Assembly (NCBI GenBank): GCA_021234155.1
Contig: JAJEKV010000109.1
Coordinates: 233,155 to 297,154, forward strand
Length of the DNA stretch: 64,000 nucleotides
Direction of reading: 5' to 3'
Source of the DNA: Isoetes taiwanensis
Lineage: Eukaryota > Streptophyta > Lycopodiopsida > Isoetales > Isoetaceae
This document shows, in pieces, positions 18,766 through 30,199 of the stretch (positions are counted from its first letter, which is position 1; each line of letters opens with the position of its first letter). A program made the position numbers and the translations under genes. The notes under the pieces were generated by a model. It was given only the letters and a program-made list of their open reading frames with translations, made no database searches and was not told where the DNA came from.

Positions 18766-20646
18766 TTACTTGGACATCTTTGCAGTAAGTTCACGAACTA
18801 ATTTTGCAGTGACCATAGCCGTCATTCCATCAACTGTATCTCGCTGAGGGTTGAACTCCACAACATCTGCACCTACAATATCTCCCTTCAAGTTTTGAAT
18901 AATATTCATCACGTCTCGAAATGAAAGCCCACCAGGCTCAAGATGAGATACACCAGGTGCAAATGCCGGATCAAGACAATCAACATCTATGGATATATAA
19001 ACACCTTTTACTCCTTGCCCCAGTTCCTGCAATTCATAATTTGTGAAATTCAGAACTAAGTTGAAAAGTTCATTTTCTGCAATTTTTGTTCAGCCTTCAA
19101 CAAGGTGATGAGCAGAGAAGCGCACTTACGAGTTTCTGCAAATAGTCTATGTCTTTGCTAAAATGACGCATTTCATACTGCTCTACACCAAATTTCTTTG
19201 CTTGCTCTCGTCCTTCCTTAGTTATGGAACGAATGCCTACCTGTAAATATCAAGTATTATTGTCTACCCCATTAAAAAGATTAAACATAATTAACGTTTC
19301 CTTTGATTGACCAAAAATAGGACCTGAAGAAGGCGCCGTGCATGGCCTCCCTCCATGATCCTAGCAAATCCAGAAGCGTGAGAATACTTATTCCCCTCAA
19401 ATGCATGATATATGTCTGGATGAGCATCCAAATGTAAGATGTCAACTGGTCCACCTAGATACTCAGTGATGGCACGAACAACTGGATATGATATAGAATG
19501 GTCACCACCTAAAACTAATGGGCGAAGAGGGTTCTGAAATATGACAGTCATCATCTATTAGTCACAATCAAAAGAGTAAACCATACAACTTTATAAACGA
19601 CTGATGGCCTAAGGCACTAACCTCTTCCATGACTAGCTTCACAGAGTCACTGACATTTCTCATGAGAAGTTCATCCTTGATACCACAATCTCTAATTTCC
19701 TGAATTTGGACATCACCAACATCTGTTAAGACGCGTACATCAGCCAACTCCTTTCCTGCAAGAGACACACGTTAAAGAGTATGAACTGCAGAAAATAATT
19801 TGCAGAGAAAAAATATGAAATCATATTAGACATCGAAATTCCAATTGTTCAAGCCTGTTGAATTATATGTGAATCAACATAGTTGAAATTCTCTCTTTGA
19901 GCTGCAAGCTTCCCTGATCATACCATTTCTCATTAAAGGATGTCATGCCAATTGAAATTTCTGATTGAAGCTCCAAAGGGAAGCTTTCATTTAGTAAATT
20001 CAAAAACAATGAATTTCAAATAAAAATTGAAGACCTAGACTCCTCCTGTGACCATTCATGGAATGACTAACTTTGTTCATCCATTTGTCATGTGCTGGTC
20101 TGCCTCAGACCTTACTTGCTATCAAATATAACTGCTCCCTAAAAACACAGGGCTACATCAAGAGCATTCTAGAATGACCATCCTTTGATCACCCTCTTCT
20201 AGGCATTCACTCACCCATTTCGAAAAAAATATTAGAACAAAAAATATTAGGGTACCTGCTTCAGCGGTGGAATTTGTACTGGAACACCATATGGCTTCTC
20301 TAATACGAGGAGGTGCAAAGGCAGGCCCCTGTAGGAAGGAAGAATTATGCCCAAGAGGAACCCCTAAGAGGCATGAGGTAGCTTCTGCACCTCCAGCTGC
20401 TCGAACCTGCTCAGCCTAAGAAAAACAAACCATTCAAATTGACAATCCATGCATAGAAATGGAAACCCAAAAAGGGGACAGAAAAAGAATACCAACTTTA
20501 AGCCTAGCACGTTCTCGAATAAGTGTCAATGATGCATCCATTACTCTACTTTGAAGCTCTACAAGAGACAGCTTAGAAATTGATGCGTTTTCTTGGACGG
20601 CTTGAGTTGCAAACCTTTTCAGCGTGTTTAAGCTCACTCTTGCCAT
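18766..20646 (-). CDS. Arginase (agmatinase/ureohydrolase family), six exons, intact
   Basis: Exons in transcript order: 20646-20497, 20415-20256, 19755-19622, 19533-19324, 19240-19130, 19026-18766. All introns are GT-AG and all phases join, giving 341 residues, the usual plant length (about 340). It cleaves arginine to ornithine and urea, feeding nitrogen remobilisation. Mn-binding motifs are all present: GGDHS (exon 4), DAHPD, SHASGF nearby, and SIDVDCLDPAFAPG (exon 6). The C-terminus VDGMTAMVTAKLVRELTAKM is typical. The start MARVSLNTLKRFATQAV is basic and hydroxylated without acidic residues, as in a mitochondrial presequence; plant arginases are mitochondrial. An upstream in-frame Met exists near 20728, but the sequence between looks non-coding. 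This is the only fully intact gene in the window. Confidence 0.95.
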
Positions 20647-21134
20647 TGATTCAGAAAACCTTCTGATCAAATAAACCTGAAACTCACATATCAATTGATC
20701 AAATTCAAACAGAGATATATTGTAAGGATGGCGCATAGAGATAAAGCTTAACCTCTCTAATAAGGCAGAGCCACGAATAGGATCCAATACATAAAAAGAA
20801 TTAAACAACCCCGAGAATGCCAAAGAACTAGTACACTAAATTCATATGGCCGGGATCATAGAGGTAGCTGCAACCTATGAGGCACCGTCTTGGCGCCCAA
20901 TGCAGAGAGGACTTCTGTATATTCAAGCTATGTATTTGTTTTAAGTCATTTGTTTCGTAACTAAACGTTTACGAAAGGTGGGATCAAAGGTGGGCATTTC
21001 GTCCATGTAATCGTGGTACATGTATACTGGGTTGGATGTTGATACATTCTTGTGGGTATAGTTGATACTGGGTTGGATGTTGATACATTCTTGTGGGTAT
21101 AGTTGATACATTGTTGATTGTATATGGTTAATGG
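20647..21134. other. Arginase upstream region with a 41 bp tandem duplication
   Basis: This should contain the arginase promoter; no specific element was recognised. At 21024-21105 a 41 bp unit (ATACTGGGTTGGATGTTGAT...) is present twice in tandem, with a partial third start. Confidence 0.6.
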
Positions 21135-22358
21135 GTGAAAATAGCTTTACCCTAGTTATGGTGATTCCATCGTGGTAAATACTCTCTTGCCGAATCACAG
21201 ACCCTCCGGGAATGGGATCCGTTCCGTTTTCCGTACCTGACAGCGTCAGGTGTACCCTCTAATGGATCCCAACCGCCCGTCCGCAAGGGTCCATCCTGGT
21301 CGTCTGTTTTATACCTCCCCGCAGAATCACAACCGCAGAATACCGCCGGACGGAATCACCGCCCCTTTATTCCACGCGACGGAATCACAATGCCTTGATA
21401 CCGGCAGATGCAATCACGTTTCTAACATTCACCCTCGTGGAATCACCATGGCAGATTCCACCGGACGGAATCACCGCAAGATGATTTCGACGGCTTTGGC
21501 TGTGGTGCGCTGGGTTCAACACATTGATCATAACACATTATATGATGCGAGCCACTACTTAACGGCCACTCTAAAAGACTATACAAGCAGGTTGGGCTGG
21601 ATTGGAAGAAAATATAAACCTGGGCTACTACATTTTTTGTCCCATTTTTCTGTGCATGTCCAATGTCATGCTCTGCACTGCCCAGAATTTTTCTCTGTGG
21701 GGATTTGAACCCCTTTCCAATATCGGCAATGCCATGGGCAATCAAGCCCCATTTCAGTGGAAAGGAAGGTGTTTCTTTAAGTCGGATGTGTTTGCTGCAT
21801 TCATAGTTGCAGATATCGGTTCCTTTGAGCAGTTCAGCAAGTTGGAAAACCAGGCAGTGATACAACAAAGGCAAGGAGAAGTTTCAGTGGCTGGTTTCTG
21901 CCGTCTATGCTATCGAATCTGTAGGACAAAAAAAAACTAATAGGAAGGGAAGAATAGGAAGAATATCTATCGTTTATGCTGGCGGCGCCATAGCTCGTGT
22001 TGTTTACTGCCACCATGCCTACCGCCATGCTGATGTTTGCTGTCGGACGCAGAATGTTTGCTGATGTTTCTGCCGCACTGAAGCTCTAGCAAAACCTCTC
22101 GGGAGAACAGGGACGCCACAATAGGTAGATAAAAAATCTGAAATTTTATTGGATATTCTATGGCATAGGATATTTTGGACGGTGATTCCGTCCAGCTGTA
22201 TATTCTGGCAGCGATTCCTTCTGGGGGTATAAATTGGAGCCTGTCAGGTACAGAAAACGGGACCTCTGGAACGGACCCCTTTTCCGGAGGGTATATGATT
22301 CCGCGGGAAAGTATTCACCGCGACGGAATCACCATAACCGAGACAAAGCTATTTTCAC
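21135..22358. mobile_element. DNA element with ~115 bp terminal inverted repeats
   Basis: The left end (21135-21250) begins GTGAAAATAGCTTT and is matched by the reverse complement of the right end (22358-22240) over about 115 bp, including TATGGTGATTCC, ACCCTCCGG, TCCGTTCC and TGTACCTGACAG blocks. Subterminal copies of GACGGAATCACC-like words recur at both ends (21355, 21390, 21440, 21470; 22175, 22325). The interior has no transposase that I recognise; its longest frames look random. No target duplication was visible, so the superfamily is not assigned. Long TIRs with repeated subterminal motifs fit a Mutator-like or foldback non-autonomous element. Confidence 0.65.
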
Positions 22359-22694
22359 TCTGCCCTCCGGTGGCCCGAGATAGTGTTTTCATATTTCTTG
22401 TTTGTTTGGTCGTTTTGTGTATTGAGCCTCGTGTACCCATACACTGTAAGTATAATAGCCAATGGAGTGGATGTAAAAAACGCACATAACACCAGCTTAC
22501 TATAAAGGGTTGTCCTCAAAGGGTTGTCCTCTGCTTTTAATACTAAATGTTGACATCGAATTCAAATTTCTTTGCATTCATCATGTAAAAAAAGTTTCTA
22601 AACCATAACGACTAAGATATGGTGGTTTTTGCTTGATGTGTGATATTGTGAAGATAGTAAGGATTTTTACATACCAAATTAAGTCCCTAAATTC

Positions 22695-23526
22695 TCATGC
22701 TAAAAAGATGAAATCCTCATCGGGTCTACTATTTTGTATTTGCTCAGCAATTTCAGACGTAGAATTTAAGGACACTAAAAGGATATCAAGAGGAATTGCT
22801 CTCAAAACTGAAGTAGAACCTGCGAGTCCGAAAGTAATTACCGCTTCTCTTGATACATAAATGGACATCAATTCCATGCTATGTTCTCCAGCAATCTACA
22901 CAAATAATTAACATGAGCTCTTTAAAGCTAGAAAGAACTCCAACCAGATTTCCAATCAGTAAAAAGAAATGCAATCCCATTGAACATCAAGATGGTTAAT
23001 CTTGGCTAAAAAGGAATAGTCATGCAAATGTACATTTAAGACAAAACTCTATGCCAAGAATCGGCAATAAATAACATAAGGATTAAAATAGACGCTCCCT
23101 AGATCTACATTTAACATCCCTAGATCTACATTTAACAGAATAGGATAGTAAAGATTAGCAATAGCAACTAAAAATACGTGCCTCTCCCTGAAAAGAGAAA
23201 ATTTCTTACTTCAACATAGGGATGCAATGGAGGTACCACAAAAGCATTTTCCTCTCTCGAAGTCTCATTCAGCAGAAATTTTCCATCGTTAGATGTTACT
23301 TCTACCCTTCCATCTCCTTTGGTTATATACTAAATCTGGCCCTCACTGTTCATCCAATGCGACCCCAACATGGCTCCTCTTCTTAGAGTTGCTAGCATTG
23401 CCCCCATCTCCATCCCCTCTAGCACATTCATCTTGTTGGCACTCGCATGTGTAATCCAGCCTCCTCTCTCTTGCACATCTGATCTTATTAGATGCATGTT
23501 CAATGCATAATCTCTTTGCACATTTG
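22695..23526 (-). CDS. Legumin/11S-like cupin gene, two C-terminal exons
   Basis: Exon 23526-23210 (acceptor TTTGTAG, donor GTAAGA) reads GGWITHASANKMNVLEGMEM, GAMLATLRRGAMLGSHWMN, then YITKGDGRVEVTSNDGKF and AFVVPPLHPYVE. The final exon 22895-22695 reads IAGEHSMELMSIYVSREAVI, LAGSTSVLRAIPLDILL and ends at TGA. This is the second cupin barrel of 11S globulin-like proteins (GG.I..L....P.L....L.A..G.M..PHW, then Y...G..RVQV, then VVP, then AG, then LAG.TSVLRA.P). The family are seed storage proteins and related cupins. A TAG lies in frame after SEGQI (23330), just before YITKG, so the copy is a pseudogene or carries a base error. Upstream exons were not found by eye. Confidence 0.7.
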
Positions 23527-26500
23527 CTACAAATATGAAACTAGTTTGGCTACATGTACTTTGAATATGCACATACATGAAAGCAATTAATTACGTCTAC
23601 TTTGATGATGGTTGTGGAATTCTGAGTTCAAAACGTTCTTCTTACTTCATCTTCTTCTTAGATAAAATGCTTGAGCTAGAATCTCTTCGGTGAAACAGCA
23701 CAGCATACCATTGCCATCGGCTAAGCTCTTATAAAGCATTTGCTGCACAAACTATTCTAAAGGATATCTTTGTATTATTTAACAACCAGCTAGTCTAGTC
23801 TGAGTATAGCTAACGACAATTTCTGGCAATATAAGTATCTGGATGTCCTCAGCTGCAATACTAGAATTGGAAATGGAAAATGGCAGTGAAGTTGCTTGCA
23901 GTTGAATGCTAACACAATAGAAAATGCCCTACTCCAAAATGCCCTGCCGGTCTGTTTTTAATGTGCCCACAAATCCTGCCAACTTCTATTTTGCCCTGAG
24001 AAAGCCGATCTTCTCTACAAATGGGTTCTGATACCACAGCCACCATAGTCCGAGCTTCCAAGAAAAACCTAACTAATATCTTACCATCTGGTTGCGGATT
24101 GAAGAGCCACAGACGAATCACTAATCTAAGATGAATCATGATTTCTAACGCTAAGCAGAAGAGATTTGCACCATCCGTTTAGTCGGTTTGCACAGCGGCC
24201 ACCCAGCGACACTGGGGACCGCCAGTTTATAGGCAACAGCAAGTTTGTTAAGTTTGTTGGAGCGATTTTTGGCAATTCTAGGCATATTCTAGCATATACT
24301 TAGAATATGCCAAAAATCCACATGAGGGCAACCCAAAAATGGCCTCCGGCCTTGTCCGAATAGTGTTCGAATGCAAAAAACCCAAGATCAAGGCAAACTA
24401 CTTAAAAAAAAACTGCATCAAGGATGTCTAAGGCGTTGAACAGCCCTACAACCTCCAAGCAAGCGATGAAGCAGATCCAAGGCTTCCGCCCTCGCACAAC
24501 AAACCGGAGATTACATCTCCACCTTCCGCCTACCTCTAATACAAGGAAACAGCCCCAGACCTCTGCTGCCCCTCACACATAAGGCAACCCAACCAAAGTG
24601 GAGATCGCATCCCCATCTTCTGGCCGGCTCCCATAAAATCCACACGGTTTAACCGTCCTCAGGGATCCCATCCCTCCAATCTTGAAAGTCCACAACTATA
24701 AGTAAAAAATAAAACATATGCCACAATATTCTCAAATCGTGGCCTTCTATCTATCCATCCCCACACTGGCCTTCTATCTATCCATCCCCACACTCCCCAA
24801 GGATTGTCCTATGAGCAACCCAAAAATACGGTGGGGGTTTATTAAAAATGTTTCTTGGAAGATACGATGGGGGTTTATATAAAATGTTTCTTGGAAAATT
24901 CCGAATAAGGATAATTTCTCTTGATCTTGATCCTGGACACGCACATGCCCTACGCATCTTACATTAGCTACATCCCTGGGGCCTACAACTGGAAAACTAC
25001 AATTGATATCACATTGGTTATGGTAGACAATCACTCATTTTGCAAAGTTAGTAGGCCTACAACCAAGTACTTCAATCCTAACCTTAGCCCCTTAAAATGC
25101 AATTCCCTACCCATTCGTGCATATAATGAGTAGTATATCATGCAGAGAAGGAACTTGTGGACTATAAGACAGAAGTAATTTGTCTTAATTACAATATTCC
25201 ATAATTGCTAAAGAGGCAGTGTTGGTGTAGTGTGTACATTATATGTCCAATCAAGTGCTGTCAATGTGGTATATCAAAAATTCTTCTTTTTCTTCTTTCT
25301 CCCCTAATCACCGCCCTTGTTCTTCGTTTCCTCCCTCTCCTTCCTATCTTGCTCAAGGACTTCACATTGTTTGCTATTAGGATAACCTTCATTTTTGCAA
25401 TTCATGTATGCTTCAAAGATGTCTTTTCCATCCTCTATGCTCAAGGCACGTTCTCCCATATGGGAAACCATGTGAAAACCTCACACATGATGGCGTTATT
25501 TGCACAATCAATATAGCATCCATCACTTGAGACATTTTAAGGGCACGTAATTCAGCTCTCTCGTATTCAACCATTTTTTAGGGCACGTAATTCAGCTCTT
25601 GTATTCAATCCCAACAAAGTATGGCTTCAACCCATGAACGTCATATCAACAACAATAGATTCCATTGTACCAATAGGACTCCCAAAAGATGGAGTAAGGG
25701 AAGAACTTTGGCCTTCCATCAAAACACCCATTCAGTAGCACAAAATTTGCTCAATCATCTTAGAAAAGTTGGTCTTCTTTCATCTCAAACATTCGAAGCA
25801 AGTTTCGTTCTCTTTCTGATGAGACACGCTGACAATTCACTTCAAAGAAAATCTCATTGTTGTGACTCGCATTCAGGGAATATCTCCAAAACTCGCACAA
25901 ATATTGGGTCATCGCAACAAGCTAGTAACCTTTTATGGATCAGAAGACAATGCTTAAAAGGGTGCTTTACTTAGACGTGCAAGTCAAGATCTATTCTTGA
26001 CATGGTTATCGCGTATTAATGCCCCAGATGATAGTGTTAACTTAAAAAAGGGAAGCCCAAAATAGTTCTACACCATGGGGCCATAGTTCTTAAATCACAT
26101 GCTGCATTCACATGAAATGGCTCGTGCAGGTGTTGAATGTGCAAAACATCAGGGGCCTAAAGGTTTTAAACCGCATTAAGACTAATAAAACATGCAAGGG
26201 AATGGAAATAAAATGTCATCTGAGAATGAGGCCAAGGACTTGAGTTGTTATGGGCATGCATTCCATCTAAGATGATTTGCTCAACACGTCCTCCTATACA
26301 TAATCAAATTTGCACTTACCAACCACGAGGGTCTCAGCTGCTCGATAATATCTTGCTAGCCACCAACATGGAATGTCCATAATATTCTTCTCTATCTGAT
26401 CAATACACAAGACATCTTACAACCATACAAATAAGATTAAGAAGATTACGTAGATAGATTTGCATACATATGAGGATGCGGTTGAGCAAATGGAACAACC

Positions 26501-27009
26501 GATAAATATTATATTATGCCTCTACTCAAATCCAGCAGCTCGTAGTATAATCTCATGGTATGTATCATAGAAGATGTCCGCTGATAGCAACACACCAAGT
26601 CAAAAGTTTATCATAGCCGACGTAACTTTCATAAAAAACAAGGAAAAAATTATAGACAAGGTTCTGCATGTTTGCTATATAATTATGGACAAGGTTCTAC
26701 ATGTTTGCTACATTTTATGCCCTTCTATATTTTTACATTTTTTAAAATGTAATCAGTTGTACAAAATAATTAATTAGAAATGACATCTTTGTGAATGGTT
26801 GATGAGACCATCATTTTTGTGGAGTCTTCAGGCTTAGGCTACTTACAAAATCCTAGAAAATCTTTGATGGTTAACCAATCATGAAATGCCAACTCTGACA
26901 ACAGAGGAAGGTGTGTTAGTACCTTTGAATCATATGTTCCAATATCTACTTCATGCACAATAGAATGATGGTTTACACCCGTGGTTTTGGGAAAAGACAA
27001 GCAGGCTTA
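23527..27009. other. Gene-poor stretch with small duplications
   Basis: No gene is supported. Items seen: a minus-strand TGGTATCAGAACC at about 24022-24034, similar to the initiator-tRNA primer-binding site of plant LTR elements, but without convincing LTRs; a short duplication CTTCTATCTATCCATCCCCA near 24744 and 24771; a 38 bp tandem duplication (GGGGGTTTAT...ATGTTTCTTGGAA) at 24831-24899; AGGGCACGTAATTCAGCTCT twice at 25540 and 25578; GGACAAGGTTCTGCATGTTT-like copies at 26656 and 26688. A frame with ISPKLAQILGHRNKLVTFYG (25890-25945) looks coding but is not recognised. Confidence 0.4.
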
Positions 27010-27275
27010 CCAAATTCGACATCACCAATAAAGCATGAAGGATCAAGCATTAACTTCTCCAAAGGAAAGGAGGCTACAATTGCCAATCTGGCAGCATCAT
27101 AACTGTTCAGCCAAGCCAATTTTTTCTTATATTGATGATGAGTTCATTACCCATAGATCACCATGAAGAAGAGAAGGTTTAGTGTCATTGGCATTCAAAA
27201 ATATCAGCAGCTAACTCTAATAACTTTTCCTCATTCTTCTTCAACTCCTTCGCATAATCTCCAAGATAAACAAAA
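27010..27275 (-). pseudogene. Fructosamine-kinase-like relic
   Basis: On the minus strand: VYLGDYAKELKKNEEKLLEL (27270-27210), then LLHGDLWVMN (~27172-27143), then in another frame MLDPSCFIGDVEFG (~27058-27017). This order and wording fit the fructosamine/ketosamine-3-kinase family: an amphipathic helix, then LLHGDLWSGN, the ATP-phosphotransfer loop, then DPA.FYGH.E. The family repairs glycated proteins. The pieces are separated by stops and frame changes and no other part was found, so this is a fragment. The match is from memory and short, hence moderate confidence. Confidence 0.4.
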
Positions 27276-27320
27276 CATTTCTAGAGAAAAGAACAAGAAC
27301 TTATAGATGAGAAAGAAGAT

Positions 27321-27860
27321 CACTACAAAACCAAAGCCCTGTTACGACGTCTATTACGACGTCCAGACGTCGTTTGCACGTCGATGATCGACGTCAAAAC
27401 GTCGATAAACGACGTCTATTTCGACGTCGGAGCGTCGATAAACGACGTTTATGCGTCGCTATCTGTCGCAACACGCAACGCGTCTTTAAGCGGCGACATG
27501 GCGCCGTTCAACGTCGTTCGCATTACCGCGGGTCGACCACGGCAAGACCTTTACCCAGTGGCCAAGCGCCCGGTAGCGGCCGGTGGCGGCGTGGCGGATG
27601 ACCGGCAACGTCGTTCAACGGCGAAAAGTACACGTCATCATGTCCGCCCAGGCGTTGCCCGGTAGCGTAAGCGGCGGCGATAAGCCTGGCGTGTGAAACG
27701 CTGTTCAACGACGTTCTTTGGGCGTGGGTTGCCACCGTCTGCTGCGCGTGGGTTGCGACTTCCCTGGCGGCTGGCGCCATCGCCTTGACAACGTCGTTCG
27801 TTCAACGACGCCACGGCGACGCGGGCGATCGCAGCATAACGTCGTTCAACGGCGATTAAG
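27321..27860 (+). mobile_element. CACTA-type transposon end with ACGACGT subterminal repeats
   Basis: CACTACAAAACC at 27321-27332 is the canonical plant CACTA/En-Spm terminus. GAT (27318-27320) would be the 3 bp target copy. From 27346 to 27860 the words ACGACGTC, AACGTCGT and ACGTCGTTCAACG occur over and over in both orientations, as expected for subterminal transposase-binding repeats. The cluster ends sharply at 27860, where AT-rich sequence begins. A matching ...TAGTG end was not found in the window, so the right end is missing or beyond 64000. Confidence 0.65.
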
Positions 27861-28786
27861 GAATTTTGATAAAAAAAATATTTATTTAATATTATTCAAT
27901 ATGATTTAACGGACGCTTAATATTCATATGCAAAATTAACAAATATTTAATATAAATAAATATTTAGTAATATTTATTAATATTAATATTATCAATAATA
28001 TTAATAGTATTAATAAATATTAAATATGAACAAAATAAATCGAGAATAAATATTTAAAAATTTAAAAATTCGAAAAAATAGAAACAAATATTGATTAAAT
28101 TATATTAATGGTAGATAAGCATTATTGTTTAATATGTAATTAAATGTTTAATAAATCTAAGAATAAAAAAATAGAATCGAGCATAAAATTAACATAACAA
28201 AAAAATCACAAATAATAAGAACAAAGCATAAAAATTTAAATTGAATTCAATTAATATATTTCACAATGTAATTTGCACATTACAAAATATATTAAGTCTT
28301 TAGTTGTTGTTCTCTTCTTCTTCTTCTTCTTCATTGGCTTCCGTCTTCATTTACGCATTATATTGTATCGCAACAATTAGTTCATTGTAGTCACAAATAA
28401 TTATCTAATGAATGATACACACTTCATCCCCCCCCTCACGCCGCGGAAGGCGTCGCGATGGCCGCATGACCGCCTTGTTTGAAGGCCCTTTTCGCTCATC
28501 TTTAGCGGTAAGGGCGACCAAAGAAATGACGCCTAGTGAGAATGAGCACCAAAACTAATGTTAGTGTTCAACTCGAGAACCTACATTATAAACCAAATTT
28601 ATACTTACAAATAGCTTATCCAGAAAGCCATAACCGCGGACCCGGTCTTATTGGCACTATGGTCGCCACTTGCTTCGTCGTTACCTCGTCCAAAAATACC
28701 TTTGTTCTAGCTTCCCCTTTCTTTGATAATATGTTGGCCTTCAAACACTACAATGCAATACAAGGACTTAGTCCACATGGCATCAT
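27861..28786. other. AT-rich core sequence, copy 1
   Basis: 27861-28300 is extremely AT-rich (repeated AATATT/TAATAAT words) and is nearly identical to 42320-42770. 28310-28345 is a TTC-repeat tract. 28430-28530 is C/G-rich and differs strongly between copies. No gene is recognised. Confidence 0.5.
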
Positions 28787-29697
28787 CTAATTATACGACT
28801 CATGGGAGAGATGATGTACTTGAAATGCCTCATTAGTCAACCAGATAGGCTGTGCCACTTCCTCTATCGGGACTCCTGTAGCTTTGGCAAGAGCTTTCAG
28901 CTGCTTCTTCTGATTACCTCTGCAAAATATAAATAAAATATGAGTACAATGAGGTTATAATGAAGAAACGAAAAGAGCCTAATACCGGTGGATTTAACAT
29001 GTTTACCCTGCTTTGAACAAACCTCCCTCCATGAGATCTCTCCTGACTTGAGCTCGGGATATTCTGCTTCTAAAATCTCCTTGATCCTCTCTTTTTCCTC
29101 ATCATAGGCTCCCGAGTTCCATTCACCCTTGTGGACGTTATGGCAAACGCTATTTGTGACATTATTAGCCATCTTCCAAAAATTGTCGCCATCTGCAGTG
29201 CTGTGGCGCGGCAACTTCTTGCTACTACACTCAACATACGACTAACATATGAATATGTGTTAGTGAACAAAAAGGGCATAATTCAAGATGAACTCACTCA
29301 TATTGAAAGAGATGCCTTCGTGGAGGTGGTGCGGTGGTGCGATCTTTAACGAGCTTGAAGAGGAATTAAGTCCACTCCGACGTGAAGCGACGGCTCCTTC
29401 CTTGGGGGTTCATTCTCCTCGTGTGCGAAGCGGGCCCAAGATTGAATTCTGAAGGAGTGTATGAGCTATGGCGTGGAGGGTCATGGGCGCGGAACCTCCG
29501 CCTACTTTGTTCAACGACACAGCGCAATCTCCATTTCTGCGGGCGACATCCCGAATTGCAAGGCATTCCACCTATCTTCGGGGTTATCGCCTGCGTTGAT
29601 ATCTCGGGAGTTCCACGCTCTTCGTCTTCTGGCCGGATCGCGAGGTCCTTTTCCGCCTCTCTTGGCGGTGGTCTTTGAAGAAGATCCGCCCATAACC
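28787..29697 (-). pseudogene. Unknown multi-exon gene E, copy 1
   Basis: Minus-strand exons: about 29697-29500 opens MGGSSSKTTAKRGGKGPRD, then PEDRWNALQFGMSPAEMEI. A middle block at 29225-29000 reads NFWKMANNVTNSVCHNVHK and DEEKERIKEILEAEYPELKS, ending GEISWREVCSKQG before a GTAAAC donor. The last exon 28919-28787 (acceptor TTTTGCAG) reads NQKKQLKALAKATGVPIEEV, AQPIWLTNEAFQVHH and ends at TAG. The basic N-terminus and the helical charged middle suggest a nuclear DNA-binding type protein, but I do not recognise a family. The equivalent in core copy 2 is 43250-44180. Frames between exons are broken in both copies at different C/G-rich points, so the ancestral frame may have been intact. Confidence 0.5.
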
Positions 29698-30199
29698 ACG
29701 ACGGCGAACATTATGCATAGGAAAAGAAGGACGCCCAACGCATTTACACGCTACATTTAAAAACATTAGAACGTTAAAAATAAATGGTTAACTTACATTT
29801 TATCCTAGAAAAAAAATCCATACCAAATCCACACAATGGTGGAGGTGGCGGTGGTGGCGAAGCTAAACCCGAACGACCAACTTCGCCTCTTAAAGGCCTT
29901 TTTATGTTTTAGGGTCATCGGTAAAGGCTACCAAGCCACGCGAGAAGTAAAGTTGTGAACAATAGATATGCCATCGTGCGCATCCCATGGTTCTTTGGAC
30001 ATGTGCAAAAAACTTGCAAGTTATTTATATGGAGTGCGATGAATAACATAGTAGGAAAGCAACAAATGTTAGCAACATGGGAAGTTCATTACAAAACATT
30101 GGGATTTGAATAATTAAAAGTGTCTTTATATATTTGGTTATTAGACAATTAAAAAATTTAATACTCTTAAACATGGCAAGATATACAATATTGTATTCA
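29698..30199. other. Spacer between genes E and F, copy 1
   Basis: AT-rich spacer with a GGTGGAGGTGGCGGTGG stretch at 29839-29857. No gene seen. Nearly identical to 44181-44683 apart from C/G-rich words. Confidence 0.4.

Noticed and set aside
21680-21750. tRNA-like T-arm (GGATTTGAACCCC) on the minus strand
   Set aside because: No D-arm, anticodon stem or acceptor stem pairing could be laid out around it.
24022-24220. Possible minus-strand LTR retrotransposon start (primer-binding-site-like TGGTATCAGA)
   Set aside because: No LTR ends, no second LTR and no gag found on the expected side; kept only as a note.
25621-25974. 117-codon plus frame
   Set aside because: No recognisable family, adjacent frames equally plausible, no splice context; not called as a gene.
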